From contig NZ_CP102355.1 in NCBI RefSeq assembly GCF_009696685.2, positions 124,001 to 188,000 on the forward strand: a stretch of DNA of 64,000 nt, in the 5' to 3' direction. The position numbers and the translations under genes are program-made. Source of the stretch: Paracoccus sp. SMMA_5_TC (lineage in GTDB: Bacteria; Pseudomonadota; Alphaproteobacteria; Rhodobacterales; Rhodobacteraceae). A model generated the notes under the pieces. The model was given only the letters and a program-made list of their open reading frames with translations. It did not search any database and was not told the origin of the DNA. Shown piece by piece: positions 37,839 to 50,251 of the stretch (positions within the stretch are counted from its first letter, which is position 1; every line of letters begins with the position of its first letter).

Positions 37839-38435
37839 CTAGCCCGCGCGGGTCAGATCGGCGGTCAACGCCGACAGATCGCCCTTGCGCCGTGCCAGCA
37901 TCGCACCGATCTCGGCCCGCTCTGACGCCAGCATGTTCACGCCTTCGATGATGATGTTGAAATAGCGGCTGCGTCCGGATTTGTCCGACACATGCCATTC
38001 GACTTCCATCGGGCTGCGGCCCTTGAGATAGGCGATCGAGGTGACGGCAAAGAAGGACTTGACCGGCCGAGCGTCCTTGACCTCGATCTTCGAGCCGATG
38101 AACTCGCGAAAGCGCTTGCCGTATTTGCGACCGATATAGCCCTGGAACGCCTGGCGATAGGCGGCGAATTGCGCCGGATCGGCCCCGCGCGCCGCCGGAC
38201 CCAGCGCGGACCGGGCGATGATGTCCACATCGGCATAGCGGGCAAAGATCGCCTCGAAAGCCTTGAACATCTGTTCCGGCGGCTGGCCCGAGTTGATGAC
38301 GGCATAGACCTCGTCCAGCGACCGCTGTATCAGTGCCCGCGCCTCGCCCGTGTCCAGCGCCCATGCAGGCACGGCTGCCAAGGCAAGCCCGCATCCGAAC
38401 AGGCCCAGGAACCCCCTGCGGGTGTCATTCGGCAT
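37839..38435 (-). CDS. mlaC: MlaC-type phospholipid-binding periplasmic protein
   Basis: 198 residues. The N-terminus MPNDTRRGFLGLFGCGLALA is a signal peptide with a twin-arginine look (RRGFLG); the mature protein is of the MlaC/Ttg2D fold (ALIQRSLDEVYAVINSGQ, FQGYIGRKYGKRFREF, KSGRSRYFNIIIEGVNMLASERAEI). MlaC shuttles phospholipid between the MlaA-porin complex and the MlaFEDB importer. Its ATG at 38435 lies inside the mlaA gene, overlapping its end by 11 bases. No mlaF, mlaE or mlaD lies in the window. Confidence 0.88.
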   Translation of the reverse strand: MPNDTRRGFLGLFGCGLALAAVPAWALDTGEARALIQRSLDEVYAVINSGQPPEQMFKAFEAIFARYADVDIIARSALGPAARGADPAQFAAYRQAFQGYIGRKYGKRFREFIGSKIEVKDARPVKSFFAVTSIAYLKGRSPMEVEWHVSDKSGRSRYFNIIIEGVNMLASERAEIGAMLARRKGDLSALTADLTRAG

Positions 38436-39153
38436 AAGGGTCAATGTCCTCTCCTTTCTGGCCAAGCTCGTGGCGGCGATGCTGCAGCCAGATCAGCCGC
38501 GTCTGCGCATAACTATCGGCACTTTCATGCAGGATGGAATCGACGGAATCGCCAAAGCGTGCCCGCTCACCGGCTTTTGAGGCCAGCCGCGCGCCCATGC
38601 CGATCAGATACTGGTCGCGATTGAGCCATTGCCGCACCGGATCGATGGCCAGATCGATCACCCGGCCGGTGGCATCGCGCAGGGTCGAGGGCCCGATCAG
38701 CGGCAGTTCGAGATAGGGCCCCTCGCCCACGCCCCAGGTGGCAAGGGTCTGGCCGAAATCGGTGTCCTCCTCGGGCAGGGCGAAATCCTTGCCGGCCGGA
38801 TCCAGCAGGCCGCCGAAGCCCAGGGTGGTGTTGACCAGAAAGCGGAAGGTGGTGCGCACCGCAGGGGCGGGCTTGCCCTGCAACAGGTGGTTCACGGCCT
38901 TGCCCGGCAGGGCCAGGTTGCCACCGACGTTGCCCGCAGCGGTCAGCGCGGCGCGGCCAAGGCCCCCATCGTCGTCACCCGACGACACCGCGCCGCCAAG
39001 CGGGCGGACCACATGCGCGTCCAGGCCGCGATTGAAGGCGTGGACGCGGCGGTTCATCGGTTCCAGCGGATCGTTGATGGCGGCGCCGTCCTGCGACCCG
39101 GCACAGGCCGCCAGCGCCATCAGACCGGACAGGGCAAGGATGCGGAAAAGCAA
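38425..39153 (-). CDS. mlaA: MlaA/VacJ outer-membrane lipoprotein
   Basis: 242 residues. The lipoprotein signal ends LAAC (C17); the core has DPLEPMNRRVHAFN, NVGGNLALPGKAVNHLLQGK, and GEGPYLELPLIGPSTLRDA, diagnostic of MlaA. It removes misplaced phospholipid from the outer leaflet of the outer membrane. The start codon is TTG (39153), since the only nearby ATG would cut into the signal peptide. It is directly followed by mlaC. Two GANTC sites lie 30-45 bases upstream, one of them just before a TATAGC hexamer. Confidence 0.9.
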   Translation of the reverse strand: MLFRILALSGLMALAACAGSQDGAAINDPLEPMNRRVHAFNRGLDAHVVRPLGGAVSSGDDDGGLGRAALTAAGNVGGNLALPGKAVNHLLQGKPAPAVRTTFRFLVNTTLGFGGLLDPAGKDFALPEEDTDFGQTLATWGVGEGPYLELPLIGPSTLRDATGRVIDLAIDPVRQWLNRDQYLIGMGARLASKAGERARFGDSVDSILHESADSYAQTRLIWLQHRRHELGQKGEDIDPYAE

Positions 39154-39173
39154 GCTTCTGATAACCTTTCGCG

Positions 39174-39200
39174 GCTATAGAGGAATCAGGTGATCGATTC
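39174..39200 (-). promoter_or_regulatory. Possible GANTC-containing promoter of mlaA-mlaC
   Basis: On the minus strand, TATAGC (39179-39174) can serve as a -10 box, and GATTC (39187-39183) lies three bases upstream of it, inside a would-be spacer, with a second GANTC (39200-39196) where a -35 box would be. There is no recognisable -35, so this is weaker than the 42511 and 55963 cases. Confidence 0.3.
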
Positions 39201-39307
39201 GGGACGGCCGCCCCGACAGCAGGCAGACTGTTTCGCGGTCGCGAATTGGGATATGCGCAGTCTGACGCCCGGACAAGGGCCCAGCGCGCCAACAGGAAGG
39301 AACCGGC

Positions 39308-41050
39308 ATGGCCTTGCCGCCCCCGCGCCACGATGGCCGACGCGAATTGCGCGACGCGCGCGGCAGGACGTGGCAGCTTTACGCCTTTGTCGGGCTGTTT
39401 TCCTTTGCCGTGAACATGCTGATGCTGACCGGGCCGCTGTTCATGATGCAGGTCTATGACCGGGTTCTGGCCAGCCGCTCGGTCGAGACGCTGACGGCGC
39501 TGTTCCTGCTGGTCATCTTTCTGTTCGTGATGATGGGCGTGCTGGATCTGGCGCGCAGCCGGGTGATGTCGCGCGTTGCGGCACGCTTTCAGGAGCGGAT
39601 GGAGGGACGGGTTTTCACCGCCGCGTTGCAGGATGGCGACGCCATCGGGTCGGACCTGGTGGTGCGCGGCGGGATGCGCGACCTCGAGGCGGTGCAGCGC
39701 CTGATCGGCTCTCCGGTATTGATGGCGCTGTTCGACCTGCCATGGGCACCGTTCTTTCTGGCTGCGGTGTTTCTGTTCCATCCGGTGCTGGGGGCGGTGG
39801 CGACCGCAGGGCTGCTGGTTCTGGTCGGCTCGACACTGCTCAACCAATGGGTCAGCAAGGACGCGCTGCAACAGGCCGCTGTGGCGACCCAGACCGCCGA
39901 GCGCATGTCGGACCTTTACCGCGACGAAGGCGAGGTGATCGGTGCCCTGGGAATGCGCGCCGCGGCGTTTCGCCGTTGGCAGCAGGCACGCGATGCGGCA
40001 ACCCTGGCAATGATGCGCGGCGCCGACCGCGCCAGCGCCTTCACGGTGTTTTCGCGCAGTTTCAGGCTGTTCCTGCAAAGCGCGCTGCTGGCGGCCGGCG
40101 CCTGGCTGGTCTTGCGCCAGGAACTGACGCCCGGGGCGATGATCGCATCATCGATTCTGATGGGGCGGGCATTGGCCCCGATCGAGCAGGTGGTCTCGGG
40201 CTGGTCCATGGTCCAGCGCGCCCAGGATGGCTGGCGCCGACTGGCGGAACTGTTGTCGCGGCGGCCGCCCGTGGCGCCGCGCACGCCCCTGCCCCGTCCC
40301 GCCGCCCGGCTCGAGGTGCGCAACCTGACCGTCGTGCCGCCCGGCCAGGGCACGGCGACCCTGCGCGGGATCAGCTTCGATCTGACGCCCGGGCAGGCAA
40401 TGGGTGTGATCGGGCCATCGGGCGCGGGAAAAAGCACGCTGGCGCGGGCGCTGATCGCGGCCTGGCCCATTGCCGGCGGCTCGATCCGGCTGGATGGCGC
40501 GACGCTCGACCAATACGACCCTGACGTGCTGGGCGCGCTGATCGGCTATCTGCCGCAGCAGGTGACGCTGTTCGACGGCACCATCGCGGAAAACATCGCC
40601 CGGCTGGCGCCGCATCCCGATGCCGAACGGGTTGTGGCCGCAGCGACCGCCGCCGCCGCCCATCGCATGATCCTGGACCTGCCCCAGGGCTATGACACCC
40701 GCGTCAGCCATGGCGGCGGGCGCCTTTCCGGCGGGCAGATTCAACGCATCGGTCTGGCGCGCGCGCTTTATAACGATCCGGTTCTGCTTGTGCTGGACGA
40801 GCCGAACTCGAACCTGGACAACGATGGTTCCACGGCACTGAACCAGGCGATCCGCAGCATCAAGGCTCGCGGTGGTGCGGTCATCATCATGGCGCATCGC
40901 CCCGCGGCCATCACGGAATGCGACCTGCTTCTGGTGATGGATCAGGGCATGCGCCGGGCCTTCGGCCCTCGGGACGAGGTGCTCAGGTCGATGGTGCGCA
41001 ATGCCGAACAGATCAACCGCGCCCAAGGTCATGGTGGAGGTGTGACATGA
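39308..41050 (+). CDS. Type I secretion ABC transporter (PrtD/RsaD type)
   Basis: 580 residues: six-helix membrane domain (about 20-310) and ATPase domain with Walker A GPSGAGKST (about 367), signature LSGGQIQRIGLARALY (about 473), and LVLDEPNSNLDN, the Asn-rich form typical of PrtD. The N-terminal QLYAFVGLFSFAVNMLMLTGPLFMMQVYDRVLAS is a hallmark of the family; there is no C39 peptidase-like domain. It moves RTX-type proteins across both membranes with an HlyD partner and TolC. The partner gene overlaps by ATGA; no RTX substrate or TolC is in the window. Confidence 0.92.
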   Translation: MALPPPRHDGRRELRDARGRTWQLYAFVGLFSFAVNMLMLTGPLFMMQVYDRVLASRSVETLTALFLLVIFLFVMMGVLDLARSRVMSRVAARFQERMEGRVFTAALQDGDAIGSDLVVRGGMRDLEAVQRLIGSPVLMALFDLPWAPFFLAAVFLFHPVLGAVATAGLLVLVGSTLLNQWVSKDALQQAAVATQTAERMSDLYRDEGEVIGALGMRAAAFRRWQQARDAATLAMMRGADRASAFTVFSRSFRLFLQSALLAAGAWLVLRQELTPGAMIASSILMGRALAPIEQVVSGWSMVQRAQDGWRRLAELLSRRPPVAPRTPLPRPAARLEVRNLTVVPPGQGTATLRGISFDLTPGQAMGVIGPSGAGKSTLARALIAAWPIAGGSIRLDGATLDQYDPDVLGALIGYLPQQVTLFDGTIAENIARLAPHPDAERVVAAATAAAAHRMILDLPQGYDTRVSHGGGRLSGGQIQRIGLARALYNDPVLLVLDEPNSNLDNDGSTALNQAIRSIKARGGAVIIMAHRPAAITECDLLLVMDQGMRRAFGPRDEVLRSMVRNAEQINRAQGHGGGVT

Positions 41051-42420
41051 ACGCCGACCTTCGACCCACGCGTCCCGGCAGCCCTCGCCCCCTGCCAGCG
41101 CCCCAGGATGCGGCCGCGCAATCGGCCAGGCCGGAATGGTCTGCGCGCGGGGCGGTAACGCTGGGCCTTGTGGCGATCGCCTTGCTGTTCGGCGGCTTCG
41201 GCATCTGGGCGTGGGGGGCGCGGATTGCCGGCGCGGTCGTTGCCCCTGGTCAGGTCGAGGTCGAACAGCGCCGTCAGGTTGTCCAGCACCCCGATGGTGG
41301 GGTGGTCGATCAGATCCTGGTCCGGGAAGGCGAGGCCGTGAGTGCGGGCCAACCGCTGATCCGGCTGGACGGCACATTGCTGCGCACCGAACTTGCGATC
41401 GTCGAAGGGCAGTATTTCGAGCTTCTGGCGCGCCGCGGCCGGCTCGAGGCGGAGCGCGCCGAGGCCTCAAGCATCCGCTTTCCCGACGAACTGGTGACAA
41501 CGGCGGCAAAGCAGCCGCAGGTGCGCGCGCTGATGAACGGACAGGAAAGCCTGTTCAATGCGCGGCGCGAGACGCTGCAACAGGCGCTTGGCCAGTTGCG
41601 CAAGCAGTCCGAACAGGTCGAGGCGCAGATCGGCGGGATCGATGCCCAGCGCCAGGCATTGCAACAGCAGCGCAGCTTCATCGCCCAGGAACTGACCGAT
41701 CAGCGTTCGCTGCTGGACAAGGGCCTGGCCCAGGCGCCACGTGTTCTGGCGCTGCAACGCGAGGCGGCACGCCTGGACGGGCTTTTGGGCGAAACCACGG
41801 CCCTGCGGGCCCGCGCGGTAACCCAGCGCGCCGAAATCGACCTGTCGCTGCTGGAAAAGACCGCGACCTATCGCGAGGCTGCCGAAACCGAATTGCGAGA
41901 TATCGGTTATCGGGAACTTGAACTGGCCGAACGCCGCCGGGCGCTGATCGAACAGATCTCGCGTCTGGATATTCGCGCCCCTGTGTCGGGCATTGTCCAG
42001 GAATTGCAGGTCACGACGCCCCGCGCGGTTTTGCGCGCGGCAGACCCGATCATGTTCGTCATCCCCCAGGATCGCCCCCTGGTGGTGGCCGCGCATATCG
42101 CGCCGATAAACATCGACGAAGTGCATCCAGGTCAGCAGGTGGTGCTGCGCTTTGCCTCGTTCTCGGCGCGCACCACCCCGGAAATCGACGGTGTGCTCAG
42201 CCGGGTGTCGCCCGACACATTGGTCGATCAGGCCACGCGCATCCCCTATTACCGGGCCGAGGTTACGATACCTCCCGAACAGGTCGCCAAGCTGAAGGGG
42301 CTGGAACTGATCCCGGGCATGCCGGTCGAAGTTTATGTTCAGACCGGCGAGCGCAGCCCTATGGCCTATCTGCTGAAACCGCTCAGCGACTATTTCGCCC
42401 GTGCCTTCCGCGAGAACTGA
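41047..42420 (+). CDS. HlyD-family type I secretion adaptor
   Basis: 457 residues: short cytosolic arm, one membrane helix (about 38-60, VTLGLVAIALLFGGFGIWAW), a lipoyl-like half (VEVEQRRQVVQHPDGGVVDQILVREGE), a long coiled coil (about 110-310), then the beta-barrel region with DIRAPVSGIVQEL and the C-terminal PGMPVEVYVQTGERSPMAYL. It forms the periplasmic conduit between the ABC transporter and TolC. The start overlaps the ABC gene stop. Together these are the prtDE-like pair. Confidence 0.92.
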   Translation: MNADLRPTRPGSPRPLPAPQDAAAQSARPEWSARGAVTLGLVAIALLFGGFGIWAWGARIAGAVVAPGQVEVEQRRQVVQHPDGGVVDQILVREGEAVSAGQPLIRLDGTLLRTELAIVEGQYFELLARRGRLEAERAEASSIRFPDELVTTAAKQPQVRALMNGQESLFNARRETLQQALGQLRKQSEQVEAQIGGIDAQRQALQQQRSFIAQELTDQRSLLDKGLAQAPRVLALQREAARLDGLLGETTALRARAVTQRAEIDLSLLEKTATYREAAETELRDIGYRELELAERRRALIEQISRLDIRAPVSGIVQELQVTTPRAVLRAADPIMFVIPQDRPLVVAAHIAPINIDEVHPGQQVVLRFASFSARTTPEIDGVLSRVSPDTLVDQATRIPYYRAEVTIPPEQVAKLKGLELIPGMPVEVYVQTGERSPMAYLLKPLSDYFARAFREN

Positions 42421-42510
42421 GATCTTCGGTCTTGCCGGCAAAGCGCCCTTGCCACAGCGATTCAGGCAGCGATCGCGACGGGATTCGGCTTTGCAAGGCT
42501 GCGTCGGATA

Positions 42511-42539
42511 TTGAAACGCGGGCGATTCCCCCCTAGCAG
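42511..42539 (+). promoter_or_regulatory. Candidate GANTC-containing promoter of the phosphate transporter
   Basis: TTGAAA (42511-42516), a 17-base spacer, and TAGCAG (42534-42539), giving a predicted start near 42546, about 20 bases before the ATG. A GATTC site (42524-42528) sits in the spacer, ending five bases before the -10 box. Two more GATTC sites lie upstream at 42459 and 42482. This geometry is the one reported for GcrA-regulated promoters. Confidence 0.5.
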
Positions 42540-42564
42540 CGTTGCGCAAAGCAGTAGGCGGAAC

Positions 42565-45439
<2,875 letters not shown>

Positions 45440-45440
45440 C

Positions 45441-46457
45441 ATGGCCCGCATGACCATGATCGAGGCGATCCGCGACGCGCTGGACGTGGCGATGGGCGCC
45501 GACCCGCGAGTCGTCGTCTTTGGCGAGGATGTCGGCTATTTCGGTGGCGTCTTTCGCTGCACCGCCGGTTTGCAGGCGAAATACGGCAAGACTCGCTGTT
45601 TCGACACGCCGATCAACGAATCGGGCATCGTCGGGGCCGGCATCGGCATGGCCGCCTATGGCCTGCGCCCGGTCGTGGAAATCCAGTTCGCCGATTACGT
45701 TTATCCCGCCTATGACCAGATCGTGTCCGAGGCGGCGCGCCTGCGCTATCGCTCGGCCGGGCAGTTCAGCTGTCCGATGGTGGTGCGCATGCCGACCGGC
45801 GGCGGCATATTCGGCGGTCAGACCCACAGCCAGTCGCCCGAGGCCCTGTTCACCCATGTCACCGGGTTGAAAACCGTCGTGCCCTCGAACCCGCAGGACG
45901 CCAAGGGGCTTTTGCTTGCCGCGATCGAGGATCCCGACCCGGTGATCTTTCTGGAACCGAAGCGGCTTTACAACGGCCCCTTCGACGGCCACCATGACCG
46001 GCCGGTCACCGCCTGGAAAACCCACGATCTCGGCGAGGTGCCCGAGGGGCATTATACCGTCCCGCTGGGCAAGGCGGTGGTGCGGCGCAGCGGCCAGGCG
46101 GCGACGGTGCTGACCTATGGCACGATGGTGCATGTGGCGCTGACCGCCGCCGCCGAATCCGGGGTCGACGCCGAGGTGATCGACCTGCGCACGCTGCTTC
46201 CGCTGGATCTGGACACGATCACCGCCTCGGTCTGCCGCACCGGGCGCTGCCTGATCCTGCACGAGGCGACGCTGACCTCGGGCTACGGGGCGGAACTGGC
46301 CGCGCTGGTGCAGGCGGAATGTTTCTGGCACCTCGAGGCGCCGATCCGCCGCGTCGCCGGCTGGGACACCCCCTATCCGCATACCCACGAATGGAGCTAT
46401 TTCCCCGGCCCCGCGCGCGTGGCCGAGGCGCTGCGTCAACTGGTCGAGGTGGCCTGA
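45441..46457 (+). CDS. bkdA2: Branched-chain 2-oxoacid dehydrogenase E1 beta subunit
   Basis: 338 residues, transketolase-like. VVVFGEDVGYFGGVFRCT and CFDTPINESGIVGAGIG (with the Glu that activates ThDP), then QTHSQSPEALFTHVTGLK, as in BkdA2. The C-terminal domain (about 205-338) contains LLPLDLDTI and the HEATLTSGYGAEL stretch. One base follows the bkdA1 stop. It forms an alpha2beta2 heterotetramer with the preceding product in the cytosol. Confidence 0.93.
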   Translation: MARMTMIEAIRDALDVAMGADPRVVVFGEDVGYFGGVFRCTAGLQAKYGKTRCFDTPINESGIVGAGIGMAAYGLRPVVEIQFADYVYPAYDQIVSEAARLRYRSAGQFSCPMVVRMPTGGGIFGGQTHSQSPEALFTHVTGLKTVVPSNPQDAKGLLLAAIEDPDPVIFLEPKRLYNGPFDGHHDRPVTAWKTHDLGEVPEGHYTVPLGKAVVRRSGQAATVLTYGTMVHVALTAAAESGVDAEVIDLRTLLPLDLDTITASVCRTGRCLILHEATLTSGYGAELAALVQAECFWHLEAPIRRVAGWDTPYPHTHEWSYFPGPARVAEALRQLVEVA

Positions 46458-46458
46458 C

Positions 46459-47775
46459 ATGGGGATATACGCGATCCGGATGCCCGATATCGGCGAAGGC
46501 ATTGCCGAGGCCGAGATTTCCGAATGGCTCGTCGCGCCCGGCGATGTCCTGCGCGAGGATGATCCGATGGTGACGGTGATGACCGACAAGGCGACGGTGG
46601 AAATCCCCAGCCCGGTGACCGGCACGGTGATCTGGCAGGCCGGCGGGCCCGGCGATGTCATCGCCGTCGGCGCCGAGCTGATCCGGCTGGAGGTGGACGG
46701 CGCCGGCAATGTCGCGGCCGCAGCCCCTGCGGCCGGTGTCGAACCCCCGCCCCCCGCATCGCAGGCTGCCGCATCGCCGGCGGAAACCCCGCATCCCAGG
46801 CCGCAGCCGGCCCCGGGGCCGCCGCCGCATCCCGATCAGCGCCCCGAGCCGCGTCCCGAGCCGCCGCGGCCGGCACCCGGCGCGCCCGCCCCTCTGCCGC
46901 CGCTGCGGGCCGAGGGCGAGCGCCCGATCGCCGCGCCCTCGGTCCGGGCACGGGCACGGGCCGCCGGGGTCGATCTGCGGCTGGTGCGCGGCAGCGGCCC
47001 GGCCGGCCGCATCAGCCACAGCGATCTGGACAGCTTCATCGCCTCGGGCGGGCTGCCACCCTTGGCCGGGCCCCGCCCCGACACCACGGTTCAGGACATC
47101 CGGGTGATCGGCCTGCGCCGCCGCATCGCCGAACGGATGCAGGCGGCCAATCAGGTGCCGCAGATCACCATTGTCGAGGAGGTGGACGCCACCGCGCTGG
47201 AATCCCTGCGCCTGCACATGAACGCAAACGGCAAGGGCGAACGGCTGACGCTGCTGCCCTTCATCGCCCGGGCGCTGGTGCGCGCCCTGCGCGATCATCC
47301 GGCGCTGAACGCGCATTACGATGCCGAAGCCGGCCTGATCCAGCGCCATGGCGCCGTGCATCTGGGCATTGCCGCGCAGACACCCGGCGGGCTGATGGTG
47401 CCGGTGGTGCGCCATGCCGAAACCCTGGACCTGCGCGCCACCGCCGCCGAAATCGCCCGCGTCAGCGCCGCGGCCAAGGACGGCAGCGCCAAACGCGACG
47501 AACTGGCCGGATCGACCATCACCATCACCTCGCTTGGGCCGCTGGGCGCCATCGCCACCACGCCCATCCTGAACATCCCCGAGGTCGCCATCATCGGCGT
47601 CAACCGGCTGGCGGTGCGCCCGTTCTGGAACGGCGCCAGCTTCGAGCCGCGCAAGATGATGAACCTGTCGTGCAGTTTCGATCACCGGGTGATCGACGGC
47701 TGGGACGCGGCGGTGTTCGTCGCCCGCCTGCGCGAATTGCTGGAAACCCCGGCGCTGATCTTCGTGGAGGGCTGA
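46459..47775 (+). CDS. bkdB: Branched-chain 2-oxoacid dehydrogenase E2 (lipoyl acyltransferase)
   Basis: 438 residues: one lipoyl domain (1-78) with the modified lysine K44 in MTDKATVEIP; a long Pro/Ala-rich linker (about 85-155); a small E1/E3-binding domain (about 158-195, PSVRARARAAGVDLRLV, GPAGRI); and the catalytic domain to the end, with the active SCSFDHRVIDGWDAA. It takes the acyl group from E1 and gives it to CoA. Starts one base after bkdA2. Confidence 0.93.
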   Translation: MGIYAIRMPDIGEGIAEAEISEWLVAPGDVLREDDPMVTVMTDKATVEIPSPVTGTVIWQAGGPGDVIAVGAELIRLEVDGAGNVAAAAPAAGVEPPPPASQAAASPAETPHPRPQPAPGPPPHPDQRPEPRPEPPRPAPGAPAPLPPLRAEGERPIAAPSVRARARAAGVDLRLVRGSGPAGRISHSDLDSFIASGGLPPLAGPRPDTTVQDIRVIGLRRRIAERMQAANQVPQITIVEEVDATALESLRLHMNANGKGERLTLLPFIARALVRALRDHPALNAHYDAEAGLIQRHGAVHLGIAAQTPGGLMVPVVRHAETLDLRATAAEIARVSAAAKDGSAKRDELAGSTITITSLGPLGAIATTPILNIPEVAIIGVNRLAVRPFWNGASFEPRKMMNLSCSFDHRVIDGWDAAVFVARLRELLETPALIFVEG

Positions 47776-47778
47776 GCG

Positions 47779-49167
47779 ATGCGCGAGATCCAATGCAGGC
47801 TGCTGATCGTGGGCGCCGGCCCGGGCGGTTATGTCTGCGCCATCCGCGCCGGACAGCTTGGGCTGGATACGGTCATCGTCGATGCCGAACCGCCCGGCGG
47901 CACCTGCCTGAACGTCGGCTGCATCCCGTCAAAGGCGCTGATCCACGCCGCCGACGAGTTTCACCGCCTGTCCCGACTGGCGGCCAGCCCGGCCATGGGC
48001 ATCAGCGTTCAGCCGCCGCGCATCGACCTGACATCCACCGTGGCCTGGAAGGACGCCATCGTCGAGCGGCTGACCGGCGGGGTCGCGGCGCTGCTGCGCA
48101 AGGCGCGGGTGCGGCTGGTCACCGGCACCGCCAGCATCCGCGACGGCAAGACCGTTCAGGTCGAAACACCCGAAGGCCCGGTCCGCATCCGGGCCGAGGC
48201 GCTGGTGCTGGCCACCGGCTCGGAACCCGTCGAACTGCCGGCCCTGCCCTTTGGCGGACCGGTAATCTCGTCGACCCAGGCACTGGCGCTGACCGAGGTG
48301 CCGGAACGGCTGGCCGTGGTCGGCGGGGGCTATATCGGGCTGGAACTGGGCACCGCCTTTGCCAAGCTGGGCAGCCAGGTCACCGTGGTCGAGGCCGCGC
48401 CCCGCATCCTGCCGCAATATGACGCCGAACTGACCCGGCCGGTGGCGCAACGCCTGCAACAGCTGGGCATCCGCCTGTTGACCGGGGCGCGGGCGGGCGG
48501 GTTGTCGGACAGCGGCGCATTGCGGGTGGCCGGCGCCGACGGGGCCGAGGAAATTTCCGCCGACCGGGTTTTGGTCACCGTCGGCCGCCGGCCGCGCGCC
48601 ACTGGCGCGGGTATCGACGGGCTGCGGCTGGACATGGCCGGCCCCTTCATCCGCATCGACGACCGCTGCCGCAGCTCGATGTCAGGGGTCTATGCCATCG
48701 GCGATGTCACCGGCGAACCGATGCTGGCCCATCGCGCCATGGCCCAGGGCGAGATGGTCGCCGAAATCGTCGCCGGTGGCCGCCAGCTCTGGGACCGGCG
48801 GGCAATTCCCGCAGTATGCTTTACCGATCCCGAAATTGTCAGCGTCGGTCTGTCGCCCGAGGAAGCCGCCGCTGGGCCGCAGCCCACGACCAGCGCGTAT
48901 TTTCCCTTTGCAGCCAATGGCCGGGCGATGACCGCCGATGACGATGCGGGCTTTGTCCGCGTGACCGCCCGCGCCGATACCCACGAGATTCTGGGCATCC
49001 AGGCCGTGGGCGCGGGGGTTGCGGAAATGTCGGCGGGCTTTGCCCTGGCGATCGAGATGGGCGCGCGGCTTGAGGACATTGCCGGCACGATCCACGCCCA
49101 CCCCACCCGGGCCGAGGCCCTGCACGAGGCCTGTCTGCGCGCGCTGGGCCACGCGCTGCACATCTGA
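47779..49167 (+). CDS. lpdA: Dihydrolipoyl dehydrogenase (E3) of the branched-chain complex
   Basis: 462 residues, FAD-dependent. GAGPGGY near the start binds FAD; the redox-active pair is [11 protein letters not shown] (C43, C48); NAD-binding [10 protein letters not shown]; and the C-terminal His-Glu region [12 protein letters not shown]. It reoxidises lipoate on E2. Placement right after bkdB implies it is the dedicated E3 (LpdV type). It ends seven bases before the stop of the convergent argF gene. Confidence 0.94.
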   Translation: MREIQCRLLIVGAGPGGYVCAIRAGQLGLDTVIVDAEPPGGTCLNVGCIPSKALIHAADEFHRLSRLAASPAMGISVQPPRIDLTSTVAWKDAIVERLTGGVAALLRKARVRLVTGTASIRDGKTVQVETPEGPVRIRAEALVLATGSEPVELPALPFGGPVISSTQALALTEVPERLAVVGGGYIGLELGTAFAKLGSQVTVVEAAPRILPQYDAELTRPVAQRLQQLGIRLLTGARAGGLSDSGALRVAGADGAEEISADRVLVTVGRRPRATGAGIDGLRLDMAGPFIRIDDRCRSSMSGVYAIGDVTGEPMLAHRAMAQGEMVAEIVAGGRQLWDRRAIPAVCFTDPEIVSVGLSPEEAAAGPQPTTSAYFPFAANGRAMTADDDAGFVRVTARADTHEILGIQAVGAGVAEMSAGFALAIEMGARLEDIAGTIHAHPTRAEALHEACLRALGHALHI

Positions 49168-49174
49168 AGGGCGG

Positions 49175-50101
49175 CTAGACGCCCAGACACCAGCGCATGA
49201 TCGCCTTTTGCGCGTGCAGCCGGTTTTCGGCCTCGTCAAAGATCACCGAATTCGGGCCGTCCATGACGGCGCTGGTCGCCTCGTCATCGCGATGGGCGGG
49301 CAGGCAATGCATGAACAGCGCCTCGGGCTTGGCATGCGACATCAGCCGTTCGTTCACCTGATAGCCCCGCAGCTGGTTGTGGCGGCGTTCGCGGGCCGAT
49401 TGCGGGTCGTGCATCGATACCCAGGTGTCCGTCACCACCAGATCTGCCCCCTCGACCGCCTTGAGAGGATCGCGTTCGATCTGCACGGTCACGCCCTGCG
49501 CGCGCGCAAAATCGATCGCCTCGCGCTCGGGGTCCAGCGTCGGCGGGCCGGTAAAGGTGAAGTCATAGCCGAACTGCCCGGCGGCATGGATCATCGAGGC
49601 ACAGACATTGTTGCCGTCGCCCGACCAGACCACCTTGCGTCCGGCGATGGGGCCGCGATGTTCCTCGAATGTCATGACATCGGCCATGATCTGGCAGGGA
49701 TGGGTGCGGTTGGTCAGCCCGTTGATCACCGGCACGCTGGCGTATTCCGCCATTTCCAGCAGCGTCGCCTCCTCGAAGGTGCGAATCATGATCAGATCGA
49801 CATAGCGCGACAGCACCCGCGCGGTATCGGCGATGGTTTCGCCATGGCCCAGCTGCATTTCCTTGCCCGACAGCACCATGGTCTGCCCACCCATCTGCCG
49901 CACGCCCAGATCGAAGCTGACGCGCGTGCGGGTGGATGGTTTTTCAAAGATCAGCGCCACCATGCGGTTCTGCAAGGGGGTGTCGCTGTCGGGCGTGCCC
50001 TTGGGCAGGCCGCGGCGCGCCTCCTTCATCCGGCGCGCGGATTCGATCATCGCGCGCAGGTCGGCCTTTTCTGTGGTATGGATGTCAAGGAAGCTGTTCA
50101 T
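49175..50101 (-). CDS. argF: Ornithine carbamoyltransferase
   Basis: 308 residues. It makes citrulline from ornithine and carbamoyl phosphate. Motifs: [12 protein letters not shown] (residues 54-65; carbamoyl phosphate site), THPCQI (as [11 protein letters not shown]), SMHDPQSAR, and [12 protein letters not shown], with the cysteine that binds ornithine. Its length is typical of anabolic OTC. argD lies 150 bases upstream on the same strand, as in many alphaproteobacteria. Confidence 0.95.
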   Translation of the reverse strand: MNSFLDIHTTEKADLRAMIESARRMKEARRGLPKGTPDSDTPLQNRMVALIFEKPSTRTRVSFDLGVRQMGGQTMVLSGKEMQLGHGETIADTARVLSRYVDLIMIRTFEEATLLEMAEYASVPVINGLTNRTHPCQIMADVMTFEEHRGPIAGRKVVWSGDGNNVCASMIHAAGQFGYDFTFTGPPTLDPEREAIDFARAQGVTVQIERDPLKAVEGADLVVTDTWVSMHDPQSARERRHNQLRGYQVNERLMSHAKPEALFMHCLPAHRDDEATSAVMDGPNSVIFDEAENRLHAQKAIMRWCLGV

Positions 50102-50251
50102 ATGATGCCGTCTTTCCGATTTATCTGGCCAGCAAGCCGCGTGGCCGGTCGAAGGTCAAGTGTCCAGCCGCAATCGCGGCAGGGCAGCCTTCATCGGTGA
50201 CGGGTCAGGGCTTGCACAAGTATTGCCGGCCGCCGGGCGACGGGGGCGCGC

